Positions 7,727-16,749 of a DNA stretch of 64,000 nt are shown here, one piece after another; within the stretch, counting starts at the first letter, position 1, and every line of letters starts with the position of its first letter. The translations under genes were made by a program, and so were the position numbers. This DNA is from WTJO01 sp965660165 (GTDB lineage: Bacteria; Pseudomonadota; Alphaproteobacteria; Puniceispirillales; Puniceispirillaceae). Below the pieces are notes generated by a model. It was given only the letters and a program-made list of their open reading frames with translations. It searched no databases and was not told where the DNA came from. Where the stretch lies: NCBI GenBank assembly GCA_965660165.1, contig CBFHYU010000007.1, positions 1-64,000 of the forward strand, given 5' to 3'.

Positions 7727-9445
7727 ATGCCAGATAGCGTAGCTGCCAAAAACAGGAAAGGCAGATTTCAGCCAAAAGGCCGAATGGCTAGCCCCGACGC
7801 AATTGACAGGATAGCGAGTTTGCTTGCTGGCCAGCAGCCATTGATGCGTGACAGGCTTATTGAATATCTTCATGTGATTCAGGATGAATATTGTCATCTA
7901 TCTGCTGAGAATCTGTCTGCACTTGCCAGCTTAATGAAGCTACCACTAGCAGAAATTTGGGAAGTTGCTAGCTTCTATGATCATTTTGACTTGGTCAAAG
8001 ACGGCGAGACCCCGCCGCCGCCACGCACTATCCGAGTTTGTACCTCGCTTTCCTGCATGATGGCAGGTGCAGATAGCTTGCTATCAGAGTTGCAATCCTA
8101 TATCCAGAAAAGCTGCCCTGAAGATGTGCGGGTTGTAGCTGCCCCCTGTCTTGGTGCGTGCGATAAGGCTCCTGTAATAGCAGATGGTCATCAAATGACA
8201 CCTGCATCCTCACTAGATGACGTAAAAACACTGTTAAACACGTCAACACAAAGCCAGCTTACTCAGACCATCCGCTTTCATAGCTATTGTGAAAATGGGG
8301 GGTATGAGCTGGCGCGAATGCTTAGAGATACGCCTCATGATAGCTCACATTATCTTGATATTCTGGATAAGGCGGCATTGCGAGGTCTAGGCGGAGCAGG
8401 CTTTCCCACTGGCAGAAAATGGAATATTGTGGCACGCCAGCCAGAGCCGCGCCTAATGGCTGTGAACGGAGATGAAGGCGAGCCTGGCACCTTCAAAGAC
8501 AGATATTATTTATCCCGTGACCCCCACAGAATGCTGGAAGGTATCTTGATCGCAGGGCATCTTGTTGGCATTGAGACATGCTATATCTACATCCGTGATG
8601 AATATCCCGAAATTATCGCAATGTTGAGAGAAGAGCTTGATGCGCTAAACGCATCTGGGCTAGCAGATCATCTAAAAATTGAGCTGAGGCGCGGTGCAGG
8701 CGCATATATTTGTGGTGAAGAAAGCGCCATGATAGAAAGTATCGAAGGCAAGCGTGGTCTGCCACGTCACCGCCCCCCTTATGTTGCAGAAAATGGACTG
8801 TTCGGCCGCCCTACGCTAGTCAATAATGTTGAGACATTATTCTGGATTCGTGACATTCTGCAACAAGGCGCTGACTGGTTCAATGCGCAAGGAAGCGCAA
8901 AACATCCTGGATTTAGAAGCTATTCTGTTTCTGGCAGGGTTGCCAAACCTGGCGTGATAAAGGCGCCTGCTGGTAGCACCGCAAAGGACCTTATTGATGC
9001 ATGTGGCGGCATGGCAGAGGGTCATCAGCTCAAAGCCTATCTTCCGGGCGGCGCATCTGGCGGTATCCTGCCAGCCTCGAAAGCAGATATTCCGCTTGAT
9101 TTTGGTGGTGCGCTTGCTGAAGAAGGCTGTTTTGTCGGCTCTCATGCTGTTGTTATTCTGTCTGATCAGGATAATATGTGGCAGGTTGCGCATAATTTGT
9201 TACGCTTTTTCAGGCATGAATCATGTGGTCAATGCACGCCATGCAGAACAGGCACAGATAAGGCTGTTCAGGAAATGGCCTCACCCTCCCCAAATACAGA
9301 ACGTCTAACCCTATTATCGCAGATTATGGCAGATGCCTCTATTTGCGGCTTAGGACAGGCAGCATCAAACCCGCTTATCAGCGTAATGAAGCATTTTCCT
9401 GAAGAGATTGGCTTTCCAGCACATAATGAGGGCACGCATGACTGA
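7727..9445 (+). CDS. fdhB: NAD-dependent formate dehydrogenase, NuoE-NuoF fusion (beta) subunit
   Basis: Electron-transfer subunit that passes electrons from the molybdenum subunit to NAD+. The N-terminal ~160 residues are NuoE-like with a thioredoxin-type [2Fe-2S] site (CTSLSC and CLGAC). The rest is NuoF-like: GGAGFPTGRKW for FMN, NGDEGEPGTFKDRY for NADH, GAGAYICGEES, and a C-terminal [4Fe-4S] site (CGQCTPCRTGT plus a later CGLGQ). In Cupriavidus/Rhodobacter these are two genes, fdsG and fdsB; here they are fused, as in Methylobacterium Fdh1B. The start at 7727 has AGGA 8 bases upstream; the ATG three codons earlier is less well placed. The gene overlaps fdhA by 8 bases. The product is 572 residues. 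Confidence 0.93.
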   Translation: MPDSVAAKNRKGRFQPKGRMASPDAIDRIASLLAGQQPLMRDRLIEYLHVIQDEYCHLSAENLSALASLMKLPLAEIWEVASFYDHFDLVKDGETPPPPRTIRVCTSLSCMMAGADSLLSELQSYIQKSCPEDVRVVAAPCLGACDKAPVIADGHQMTPASSLDDVKTLLNTSTQSQLTQTIRFHSYCENGGYELARMLRDTPHDSSHYLDILDKAALRGLGGAGFPTGRKWNIVARQPEPRLMAVNGDEGEPGTFKDRYYLSRDPHRMLEGILIAGHLVGIETCYIYIRDEYPEIIAMLREELDALNASGLADHLKIELRRGAGAYICGEESAMIESIEGKRGLPRHRPPYVAENGLFGRPTLVNNVETLFWIRDILQQGADWFNAQGSAKHPGFRSYSVSGRVAKPGVIKAPAGSTAKDLIDACGGMAEGHQLKAYLPGGASGGILPASKADIPLDFGGALAEEGCFVGSHAVVILSDQDNMWQVAHNLLRFFRHESCGQCTPCRTGTDKAVQEMASPSPNTERLTLLSQIMADASICGLGQAASNPLISVMKHFPEEIGFPAHNEGTHD

Positions 9446-12194
9446 TACGCCGCTTATCACTGTTCATATTGATGGCAAGCAGATTACCGCACCGTCAGAT
9501 AAAACCATCTGGCAGGTCTGTGCAGAAAATGGGCTAGATATACCCCATCTGTGTTACAAAGATGATACTGGCTATCGGCCTGATGGAAATTGCAGAGCCT
9601 GTATGGTCGAGATTGAGGGTGAGCGCGTGCTTGCTGCCTCTTGCCAGCGCATTATCACAGCAGATATGCGCATTAAAACAGCGTCTGAACGAGCAAAAAT
9701 AGCGCGAAAAACCGTAATTGAAATGTTGCTTGCTGACCAGCCTCCAAGATCACAGGCACATGACCCAAACTCTACTTTATGGCACTATGCTGATCTTCAA
9801 GGCGCAAAGGCTAACAGATTTTCGGCCAAAGATGCCTCTGCCCCTAACGCTGATTACAGCCACCCTGCAATTTCGGTGAATATGGATGCCTGTATTCAGT
9901 GTAATTTATGTGTCAGAGCCTGCCGCGAAGTGCAGGTGAATGATGTTATTGGCCTTGCTGGACGTGGTGTTGACGCAAAAATTATTTTTGATTTTGATGA
10001 TGATCTAGGCGCATCTAGCTGTGTTGGATGTGGTGAATGTGTTCAGGCATGCCCGACAGGCGCATTGATGCCTAAAACAGTGCTGGATGAACGCCAGAAA
10101 CTGGCTATCACACCCGACAGACAGGTTGATTCAGTCTGCCCTTACTGTGGGGTAGGCTGTCAGCTTACCTTTCATGTCAAAGAGGATGAAATTGTATCTG
10201 TTTCAGGACGCAAAGGCCCTGCCAATCAGGGCAGGCTGTGCGTTAAGGGGCGTTATGGATTTGATTATATTCATCACCCCGACAGGCTTACCATGCCGCT
10301 GATCAGACGTGAAGATGTGCCTAAATCTGCAGATGACAGCTTTGATCCCGCCAATCCTTTCACCCATTTCAGAGAGGCAAGCTGGGAAGAAGCGCTTGAT
10401 AAGGCTGCTGCTGGGTTTTCACAAATTAAGGCTAGAGACGGCGCTAACGCGCTAGCTGGTTTTGGTTCGGCAAAAGGCACGAATGAAGAAGCCTATCTTG
10501 TTCAAAAATTTGTACGCACTGCCTTTGGCACAAATAATGTTGACCATTGCACACGGCTTTGCCATGCGTCATCTGTGGCGGCGTTGCTTGAAAATATTGG
10601 CTCAGGCGCAGTGACAGCCTCGTTTTCTCAGGTAGAATTTTCAGATGCGATTATCGTAATTGGCGCTAATCCAACGGCAAACCATCCTGTTGCGGCCAGC
10701 TTTATCAAGAATGCAGCAAAAGCTGGCGCAAAATTATATATTCTTGATCCAAGAGGCCAAGCGCTTGACAGATATGCAGAAGCCAGCCTGAATTTCCGTC
10801 CTGGCTCTGATGTTGCGCTATTAAATGCAATCATCAATGTGATTATCGCTGAAGAATTGTATGATAAAGACTATCTAGAGCGTCATACAGAGGGTTTTGA
10901 AGCTCTTAGACGCGCAACCACATCTGCCACGCCAGAAGCTATGTCTGCGATTTGCGGCATTGCCCCTGAGAAGATACGGCAGGTTGCGCGCGGATTTGCA
11001 AGCGCTTCTGCTGGCATGATTTTCTGGGGCATGGGCGTATCTCAACATACACATGGCACAGATAATGCCAGATCGCTTATCTCGCTTGCGCTACTTACTG
11101 GAAATGTTGGCAAGTCAGGGGCTGGCCTGCACCCATTGCGGGGGCAGAATAATGTTCAAGGTGCATCTGATGCAGGGCTTATTCCGATGTTCCTACCAGA
11201 TTATAAATCTGTCACTGATCCGAACGTAAGAGAACGCTATGCGGCTGTCTGGGGGCATCAAATTGATTCCGAAAAAGGACTTACGGTAGTAGAAATTACA
11301 GATGCTGCTTATGATGGGCATATTAAGGGCATTTATGTTATGGGCGAAAACCCCGCTATGTCTGATCCTGACCAAGCCCATGCCAGAGAGGCGTTATGCA
11401 GGCTAGACCATTTGGTTGTACAGGATATTTTTCTCACTGAAACAGCTATTTTTGCCGATGTTGTCCTGCCTGCCTCTGCCTTTGCAGAAAAAACAGGGAC
11501 AGTCACCAACACTGATAGGCGTGTTCAACTTGGTCGTATTGCAACCTCTCCGCCAGGTGATGCTAGGCAAGATTGGTGGATTATCCAAGAACTTGCCAAT
11601 AGAATGGGTATGGGCTGGAACTATAGCCATCCGAAAGATATTTTTGCTGAAATGCGCATTGTGATGCCGTCTTTGACAGGCATTACATGGCAACGGCTTG
11701 AAGCAGAAGGTGCTGTTACCTATCCATGTGCAGACGAAAAAAGTGCTGGTAGTGATATTATTTTTGGTGATGGTTTCCCAACTCCTTCTGGCAAAGGGCG
11801 TATGACACCTGCCTCTATCTTGCCGCCAGATGAAGTGCCAGATGATGAATATCCGCTCATTCTATCAACAGGCCGACTGCTAGAGCATTGGCATACAGGC
11901 TCAATGACACGGCGCTCATCTGCGCTTGACCAGATAGAACCTGTGGCAGAAATTCATATGAGCCGTGATGATATAAGCCTGTATCAGCTTGAAGCAGGCA
12001 AGATGATCATTGTCGAAACACGGCGAGGCAAAATCGAAGTTGCTGTCAGGATAGACCCAAATTTACCAGCAGGCATGATGTTTATGCCTTTCTGCTTTTC
12101 TGAAGCCCCTGCAAATAGGCTAACAAACCCTGCGCTTGACCCATTTGGCAAAATACCAGAGCTAAAATTTTCAGCCGCTCGTATTTTAGCATAA
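9438..12194 (+). CDS. fdhA: NAD-dependent formate dehydrogenase, catalytic (alpha) subunit
   Basis: Molybdenum/tungsten bis-MGD enzyme oxidising formate to CO2 in the cytoplasm. In order: an N-terminal [2Fe-2S] domain (CRACMVEIEG), two ferredoxin-type [4Fe-4S] sites (CIQCNLCVRAC, CVGCGECVQAC), the MopB [4Fe-4S] site (CPYCGVGC), the MGD-binding core and a C-terminal molydopterin-binding domain. The Mo-ligand is Cys375 in CTRLCHASS, so a cysteine, not selenocysteine, form. The ATG at 9438 (GAGGG 6 bases upstream) overlaps the fdhB stop. The product is 918 residues, normal for FdsA/Fdh1A. Accessory genes fdsC and fdsD, which often follow, are absent here; hemA comes next after 190 bases. Confidence 0.95.
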   Translation: MTDTPLITVHIDGKQITAPSDKTIWQVCAENGLDIPHLCYKDDTGYRPDGNCRACMVEIEGERVLAASCQRIITADMRIKTASERAKIARKTVIEMLLADQPPRSQAHDPNSTLWHYADLQGAKANRFSAKDASAPNADYSHPAISVNMDACIQCNLCVRACREVQVNDVIGLAGRGVDAKIIFDFDDDLGASSCVGCGECVQACPTGALMPKTVLDERQKLAITPDRQVDSVCPYCGVGCQLTFHVKEDEIVSVSGRKGPANQGRLCVKGRYGFDYIHHPDRLTMPLIRREDVPKSADDSFDPANPFTHFREASWEEALDKAAAGFSQIKARDGANALAGFGSAKGTNEEAYLVQKFVRTAFGTNNVDHCTRLCHASSVAALLENIGSGAVTASFSQVEFSDAIIVIGANPTANHPVAASFIKNAAKAGAKLYILDPRGQALDRYAEASLNFRPGSDVALLNAIINVIIAEELYDKDYLERHTEGFEALRRATTSATPEAMSAICGIAPEKIRQVARGFASASAGMIFWGMGVSQHTHGTDNARSLISLALLTGNVGKSGAGLHPLRGQNNVQGASDAGLIPMFLPDYKSVTDPNVRERYAAVWGHQIDSEKGLTVVEITDAAYDGHIKGIYVMGENPAMSDPDQAHAREALCRLDHLVVQDIFLTETAIFADVVLPASAFAEKTGTVTNTDRRVQLGRIATSPPGDARQDWWIIQELANRMGMGWNYSHPKDIFAEMRIVMPSLTGITWQRLEAEGAVTYPCADEKSAGSDIIFGDGFPTPSGKGRMTPASILPPDEVPDDEYPLILSTGRLLEHWHTGSMTRRSSALDQIEPVAEIHMSRDDISLYQLEAGKMIIVETRRGKIEVAVRIDPNLPAGMMFMPFCFSEAPANRLTNPALDPFGKIPELKFSAARILA

Positions 12195-12384
12195 CCAACT
12201 CGCCAAAATGCGATTGCCTATTGCCTTTCGGCGCAGAAAGCTTAGCTATCATGTAGGGTCATTTTGAAGACAGCCTCTTTTTGTCGCACCTTGTTTGAAA
12301 AACATTGCTCATATATAAGGCTTTGATTTAAGATAGGCGAACCAACTTGATGGTGACATAGGGTCTCATGGCAAGGGGATGGGT

Positions 12385-13629
12385 GTGGATTATCACGCAA
12401 TATTAGATCAGCAAGTCGCAGCGCTAAAGGCAGAAAACCGTTATCGGCATTTTGTCGAGCTTGAGCGTGTGACAGGCCAGCATCCGCATGCACGCTGGCA
12501 TAATGGCAATAGCTTTCGTGATGTTATTATCTGGTGTTCAAATGATTATCTTGGCATGGGACAAAGCGATCATGCGATTACAGCGATGCAACAAGCAGTC
12601 GCAGAGCATGGCACAGGCGCAGGCGGCACCAGAAACATCTCAGGCACCAGCTCATCTATAGTAGCGCTAGAACATGAATTATCTGCACTTCATAAAAAAG
12701 ATAGAGCGCTTGTTTTTACCTCTGGCTATGTTGCCAATGAAGCAAGCATTAGCGCCCTAATCGCATTGCTGGATAATCCTATTATCTTATCAGATTCGAT
12801 GAACCATGCGTCAATTATCTCAGGGATACGCTATGGGCGTGGTGAAAAGCTGATTTTCCGCCATAATGATCTGGTTCATCTAGAAGAATTACTTCAGTCT
12901 GTGCCGAAAAACAGACACAAAATTATTATTTTTGAATCAGTTTATTCAATGGATGGTGATATCTCGCCAGTCGCAGAGATAGCCGCACTTGCCAAAAAAT
13001 ATAATGCAATGACCTATCTGGATGAGGTGCATGCGGTAGGTATGTATGGCGCAGAAGGTGGCGGCATTGCCCAGCGTGACGGTGTTGATGCTGAAATAGA
13101 TGTCATTCAGGGCACGCTTGGTAAAGCATTTGGTGCAATGGGCGGCTATATTGCCAGTTCGGACTCGCTATGCGATGCCATACGCGGCTATGGTTCAGGC
13201 TTTATTTTTACAACGGCCATGCCCCCTGCCCTAGCCGAAGCAGCGTTATCCTCTATCAAGCATTTGCGGCAATCTGCCAAAGAACGAGAGTTGCAGCAAA
13301 AACAGGCAGGCTATCTGAAATCATTGCTAGCCCAAAAACAGCTTCCAGCAATGCCAAGCACTACCCATATTGTGCCTGTTATGGTTGGGGATGCCTCACA
13401 ATGTTCAGAAATTAGCTGGACCTTGCTGCAAGATTACGGGCTTTATATCCAGCCTATCAACTATCCTACCGTGCCAAGAGGCACAGAACGGCTTAGAATA
13501 ACGCCAGGCCCGTTACATACCAATGAGATGGTTGAACAGCTTGTTGATGCGCTTGAAGCGGTGTTTAAGCTTGTCCAGCCACCTAGCTATAAGCAAGACG
13601 ACTATTCTGCCCTAGAAAAGCGGGCATAA
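12385..13629 (+). CDS. hemA: 5-aminolevulinate synthase
   Basis: PLP enzyme condensing glycine and succinyl-CoA to 5-aminolevulinate, first step of haem synthesis by the Shemin (C4) route used by alphaproteobacteria. The PLP lysine is K247 in TLGKAFGAMGG; other signatures are CSNDYLGMG, GTGAGGTRNISG and YLDEVHAVGMYG. The start is placed at GTG 12385 because AAGGGG lies 6 bases upstream and the product then begins (V)DYHAILDQ like other ALAS proteins; an ATG two codons earlier sits directly on the ribosome site. The product is 414 residues. hemH follows 97 bases downstream, giving a haem pair. Confidence 0.97.
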   Translation: MDYHAILDQQVAALKAENRYRHFVELERVTGQHPHARWHNGNSFRDVIIWCSNDYLGMGQSDHAITAMQQAVAEHGTGAGGTRNISGTSSSIVALEHELSALHKKDRALVFTSGYVANEASISALIALLDNPIILSDSMNHASIISGIRYGRGEKLIFRHNDLVHLEELLQSVPKNRHKIIIFESVYSMDGDISPVAEIAALAKKYNAMTYLDEVHAVGMYGAEGGGIAQRDGVDAEIDVIQGTLGKAFGAMGGYIASSDSLCDAIRGYGSGFIFTTAMPPALAEAALSSIKHLRQSAKERELQQKQAGYLKSLLAQKQLPAMPSTTHIVPVMVGDASQCSEISWTLLQDYGLYIQPINYPTVPRGTERLRITPGPLHTNEMVEQLVDALEAVFKLVQPPSYKQDDYSALEKRA

Positions 13630-13726
13630 TAGCCCGATATCTGGCCATGCCTATCTGAACCGCCTGTTATATTGGCACGTATCAATTACGGCTTGCATAA
13701 TATGTCATGTATCAAGGATTTCTACC

Positions 13727-14788
13727 ATGAGCGTTAAAGCGTTACCAGATGACCATCCTAATTGGCCACGACATGCCAAAACAGGATTGCTGATTGTTAA
13801 TCTGGGCACACCTGATGGCACTGATAAACGCTCAATGCGCAGATATTTGAAAGAATTTCTATCAGACAGGCGCGTGATAGAAGTGCCTCGCCTATTATGG
13901 TGGCTCATTCTTAATCTGATTATCCTAAATATCAGGCCGAAAAAATCTGGTGCGGCCTATGACAAGATTTGGCTTAAAGATGATGTTGATGGTTCGCCTT
14001 TACGAAAATATACCCGCCTTCAGGCTGAATATTTGCAGACAGCCTTTGGACAGCGTGATGATTTAATTGTTGAATGGGCAATGCGCTATGGCCAGCCCTC
14101 AATTTCAGACAGGCTAGATGCGCTTCAGCAGGCAGGGTGCAACCGCTTTGTGATTATCCCACTTTATCCACAATATGCGGCCTCAACGACTGCGACCGTG
14201 AATGATGAGGTGTTTAAGTGGGCATTGGCACAACGATGGCAACCAGCTATCCGAACTGCCCCACCATGGCATGACCACCCAGCCTATATTGAGGCGTTGG
14301 CAAAATCGCTTGCACGTGAATTAAACGCAAAAGGCAAAACACGTAAATCATGGCCAGAACATTTGATGGTCTCATTTCATGGCATTCCGTATCGATATTT
14401 TGTGCAAGGTGATCCCTATCATTGCCACTGCATGAAAACCGCCCGTCTGTTGCGGGAAACCCTAAATTGGGATGAACAGAAATTCCATGTCAGCTTCCAA
14501 TCCCGTTTCGGCTCTGAGCCTTGGCTTCAACCCTATACAGATGAAACATTGGAACGGCTAGGTGATGAAGGGGTTACATCACTTGCGTTGATGGCGCCAG
14601 GATTTTCAGCAGATTGTCTTGAAACGCTGGAGGAGCTAGCAATGGAAGGCCGCGAAAGCTTTGAAGAGCATGGCGGCGGCGAGTTTCATTATATCCCATG
14701 TCTAAATGCCAGTGATGAAGGTATGGCTGTAATCAAAACCATCACTGAGGAAAATCTAGCAGGCTGGGTCGATTTAGACAGAACATAA
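13727..14788 (+). CDS. hemH: Ferrochelatase
   Basis: Inserts Fe2+ into protoporphyrin IX, the last step of haem synthesis, at the inner face of the cytoplasmic membrane. The 353-residue product shows LLIVNLGTPDG near the N-terminus, the metal-binding SFHGIPYRY region with its conserved His, and the late CLETLEEL signature with its conserved Glu residues. It lies 97 bases after hemA on the same strand, which suggests shared transcription. No membrane segment is seen, as usual for bacterial forms. An aspartate/Cys-rich CHCMKT stretch is typical of proteobacterial members; I see no reason to assume a [2Fe-2S] cluster. Confidence 0.96.
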   Translation: MSVKALPDDHPNWPRHAKTGLLIVNLGTPDGTDKRSMRRYLKEFLSDRRVIEVPRLLWWLILNLIILNIRPKKSGAAYDKIWLKDDVDGSPLRKYTRLQAEYLQTAFGQRDDLIVEWAMRYGQPSISDRLDALQQAGCNRFVIIPLYPQYAASTTATVNDEVFKWALAQRWQPAIRTAPPWHDHPAYIEALAKSLARELNAKGKTRKSWPEHLMVSFHGIPYRYFVQGDPYHCHCMKTARLLRETLNWDEQKFHVSFQSRFGSEPWLQPYTDETLERLGDEGVTSLALMAPGFSADCLETLEELAMEGRESFEEHGGGEFHYIPCLNASDEGMAVIKTITEENLAGWVDLDRT

Positions 14789-14841
14789 TATTGGCCCTTC
14801 CGCGCCCATCCCTTACCTAACACAGCTCTAAAATACCCTGA

Positions 14842-14871
14842 TTGACAGGCGGGTAGCCTGTATCATATCTT
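14842..14871 (+). promoter_or_regulatory. Sigma-70-like promoter of the liu operon
   Basis: A perfect -35 TTGACA at 14842-14847 and a candidate -10 TATCTT at 14866-14871 with an 18-base spacer. It lies immediately upstream of the palindromic operator, so a repressor bound there would block initiation. Confidence 0.55.
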
Positions 14872-14873
14872 TA

Positions 14874-14895
14874 ATTGAATGAACGTTCATTTAAT
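14874..14895. promoter_or_regulatory. Palindromic operator before the TetR gene
   Basis: 22-bp inverted repeat ATTGAATGAAC / GTTCATTTAAT with one mismatched pair; the inner 14 bases (14878-14891) are a perfect palindrome. It directly follows the -10 element and lies 35 bases before the TetR start codon. The most likely ligand is the TetR protein encoded next, acting on its own operon. Confidence 0.7.
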
Positions 14896-14930
14896 AAATG
14901 ACTGAGAATGATTAGAAACAGAATGTGGTT

Positions 14931-15578
14931 ATGGCAAGACGCACTGGCATAAATGCGGCTGATACGGCTCTGCTTATTCGTCATCATGCCTTACAGCTAT
15001 TTGCGCAATATGGCTATGCGGCGGTCTCAATGCGCCAGATTGCAACGGCCGTAGGGGTAATGCCAAGTGCGCTCTATCATCATTTTGAAACCAAACAGCA
15101 ATTATTGATGAGCCTGTTATCTGAGCATATGGACAGGTTGCTTATTGCATGGGACACACATAAACACGCCTGTAATTTTGATAGTTTGGATGCCAGCCAT
15201 CAGCTATCATGCTTTATTTCATTTCATATTCGCTATCATATTGCTTTGCCTGAAGATGTGTTTATCAGCATGATGGAATTGCGCTCGCTTGAAGCTGAAA
15301 ATTTTGCAAAAATTGAACGTTCCAGAAATGCTTATGAAAATATTATTAAAGATATTTTGGCGCGGAACGCTGAAGCCTGCCAGATGAGGGTTGATGATGT
15401 GCATGTAACCGCTATGGCAATGTTAAATATGTTTACAGGCGTGACAAGCTGGTTTGATCATAAAGGCAGACTATCAGAAGATGATATTATCTCTCATTAT
15501 TGTGCGCTTGGTGCGCGCATGGTTGGCCTTACCCCAAAAACCCCTACCCCGTTAAATCAGGAGCGAGCTAATGTTTGA
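14931..15578 (+). CDS. TetR-family regulator of the leucine-degradation operon
   Basis: Transcriptional repressor with an N-terminal helix-turn-helix (about residues 10-55: ALQLFAQYGYAAVSMRQIA, then GVMPSALYHHFETKQQLL), typical of TetR proteins, and a C-terminal ligand-binding helical domain. The product is 215 residues. The ATG at 14931 is preferred; a GTG two codons earlier is in frame, and neither has a strong ribosome site. It is the first gene of the isovaleryl-CoA operon and overlaps liuA by 8 bases, so it probably senses a branched-chain acyl-CoA and represses its own transcript; that ligand is inference. Many gammaproteobacteria use a MerR-type LiuR here instead. Confidence 0.85.
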   Translation: MARRTGINAADTALLIRHHALQLFAQYGYAAVSMRQIATAVGVMPSALYHHFETKQQLLMSLLSEHMDRLLIAWDTHKHACNFDSLDASHQLSCFISFHIRYHIALPEDVFISMMELRSLEAENFAKIERSRNAYENIIKDILARNAEACQMRVDDVHVTAMAMLNMFTGVTSWFDHKGRLSEDDIISHYCALGARMVGLTPKTPTPLNQERANV

Positions 15579-16740
15579 TTCAGGGATGAATTTTAATCTT
15601 GGTGAAGAAATTGACGCACTTCAAGCCACCGTGCGCCAATTTGCGGCAAAGGAAATTGCCCCGCGCGCAGCCGAAATTGACCAATCTAACAGCTTTCCCC
15701 CAGATTTATGGGAAAAAATGGGCGCGCTAGGACTGCATGGCATTACCGTACCAGAAGCAGATGGTGGTGCTGGCATGGGATATCTAGCGCATGTTATTGC
15801 GATTGAGGAGATAAGTCGGGCATCAGCCTCAGTCGGGTTATCCTATGGGGCACATTCAAATTTATGCGTTAACCAGATTGCTAGATGGGGTACAGCAGAA
15901 CAAAAGCGTGATCTGCTAGAGCCGCTTATTTCAGGTCAGCATGTTGGATCACTTGCCATGTCAGAGCCATCGGCTGGCTCAGATGTAGTGTCAATGAAAT
16001 TATTCGCAGAAAAGCGGAATGATAAATTCGTGCTAAATGGCAGTAAAATGTGGATTACTAATGCGCCTGATGCACAGACCCTTATTGTTTATGCTAAAAC
16101 AGACAAAGAGGCTGGATCACGCGGCATTACAGCCTTTCTGATTGATAAGGATATGGCTGGTTTTAGCACAGGCCAGAAGCTTGATAAGCTTGGCATGCGC
16201 GGCTCAAACACGGCAGAGCTGATATTTGATGATTGCGAAGTACCTTATGAAAATATTCTGGGCGAGGAAAATCAAGGGGTTACAGTATTGATGTCAGGGC
16301 TAGATTATGAGCGTGTTGTGCTGGCAGCAGGACCGCTTGGAATCATGGCGGCCGCAATGGATATTGTGATCCCTTATGTGCATCAAAGAGAGCAGTTTGG
16401 CCGCCCAATAGGCAGTTTCCAGCTAATGCAGGGCAAGCTTGCTGATATGTACACAACCATGAATGCGTGCCGCGCCTATGTCTATGCAGTGGCGGCCGCT
16501 TGCGATAGGGGTGAGACCACCCGAAAAGATGCCGCAGGCTGTATTTTATATGCCGCCGAAAAAGCAACTCAGATTTCGCTTGAGGCTATCCAATGTCTTG
16601 GCGGTAATGGCTATATCAATGACTATGCTACAGGACGCCTGCTGAGGGATGCCAAACTATATGAAATTGGCGCAGGCACCTCTGAGATTAGGCGGATGTT
16701 AATTGGCAGAGAGCTATTTGCCGAAACTGCTGCATCATAA
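15571..16740 (+). CDS. liuA: Isovaleryl-CoA dehydrogenase
   Basis: FAD-dependent acyl-CoA dehydrogenase turning isovaleryl-CoA into 3-methylcrotonyl-CoA in leucine breakdown, passing electrons to ETF. The 389-residue product is close to mitochondrial IVD: the stretch SGLDYERVVLAAGPLG carries the catalytic base E247, at the IVD-specific position rather than that of MCAD, and the C-terminal GGNGYINDY and YEIGAGTSEIRR motifs are conserved. The start at 15571 has AGGAG 7 bases upstream and overlaps the regulator stop. The next gene starts 9 bases after the stop. Together with liuB/D/C/E the whole route to acetoacetate and acetyl-CoA is present. Confidence 0.96.
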   Translation: MFDSGMNFNLGEEIDALQATVRQFAAKEIAPRAAEIDQSNSFPPDLWEKMGALGLHGITVPEADGGAGMGYLAHVIAIEEISRASASVGLSYGAHSNLCVNQIARWGTAEQKRDLLEPLISGQHVGSLAMSEPSAGSDVVSMKLFAEKRNDKFVLNGSKMWITNAPDAQTLIVYAKTDKEAGSRGITAFLIDKDMAGFSTGQKLDKLGMRGSNTAELIFDDCEVPYENILGEENQGVTVLMSGLDYERVVLAAGPLGIMAAAMDIVIPYVHQREQFGRPIGSFQLMQGKLADMYTTMNACRAYVYAVAAACDRGETTRKDAAGCILYAAEKATQISLEAIQCLGGNGYINDYATGRLLRDAKLYEIGAGTSEIRRMLIGRELFAETAAS

Positions 16741-16749
16741 GGAATCAAC

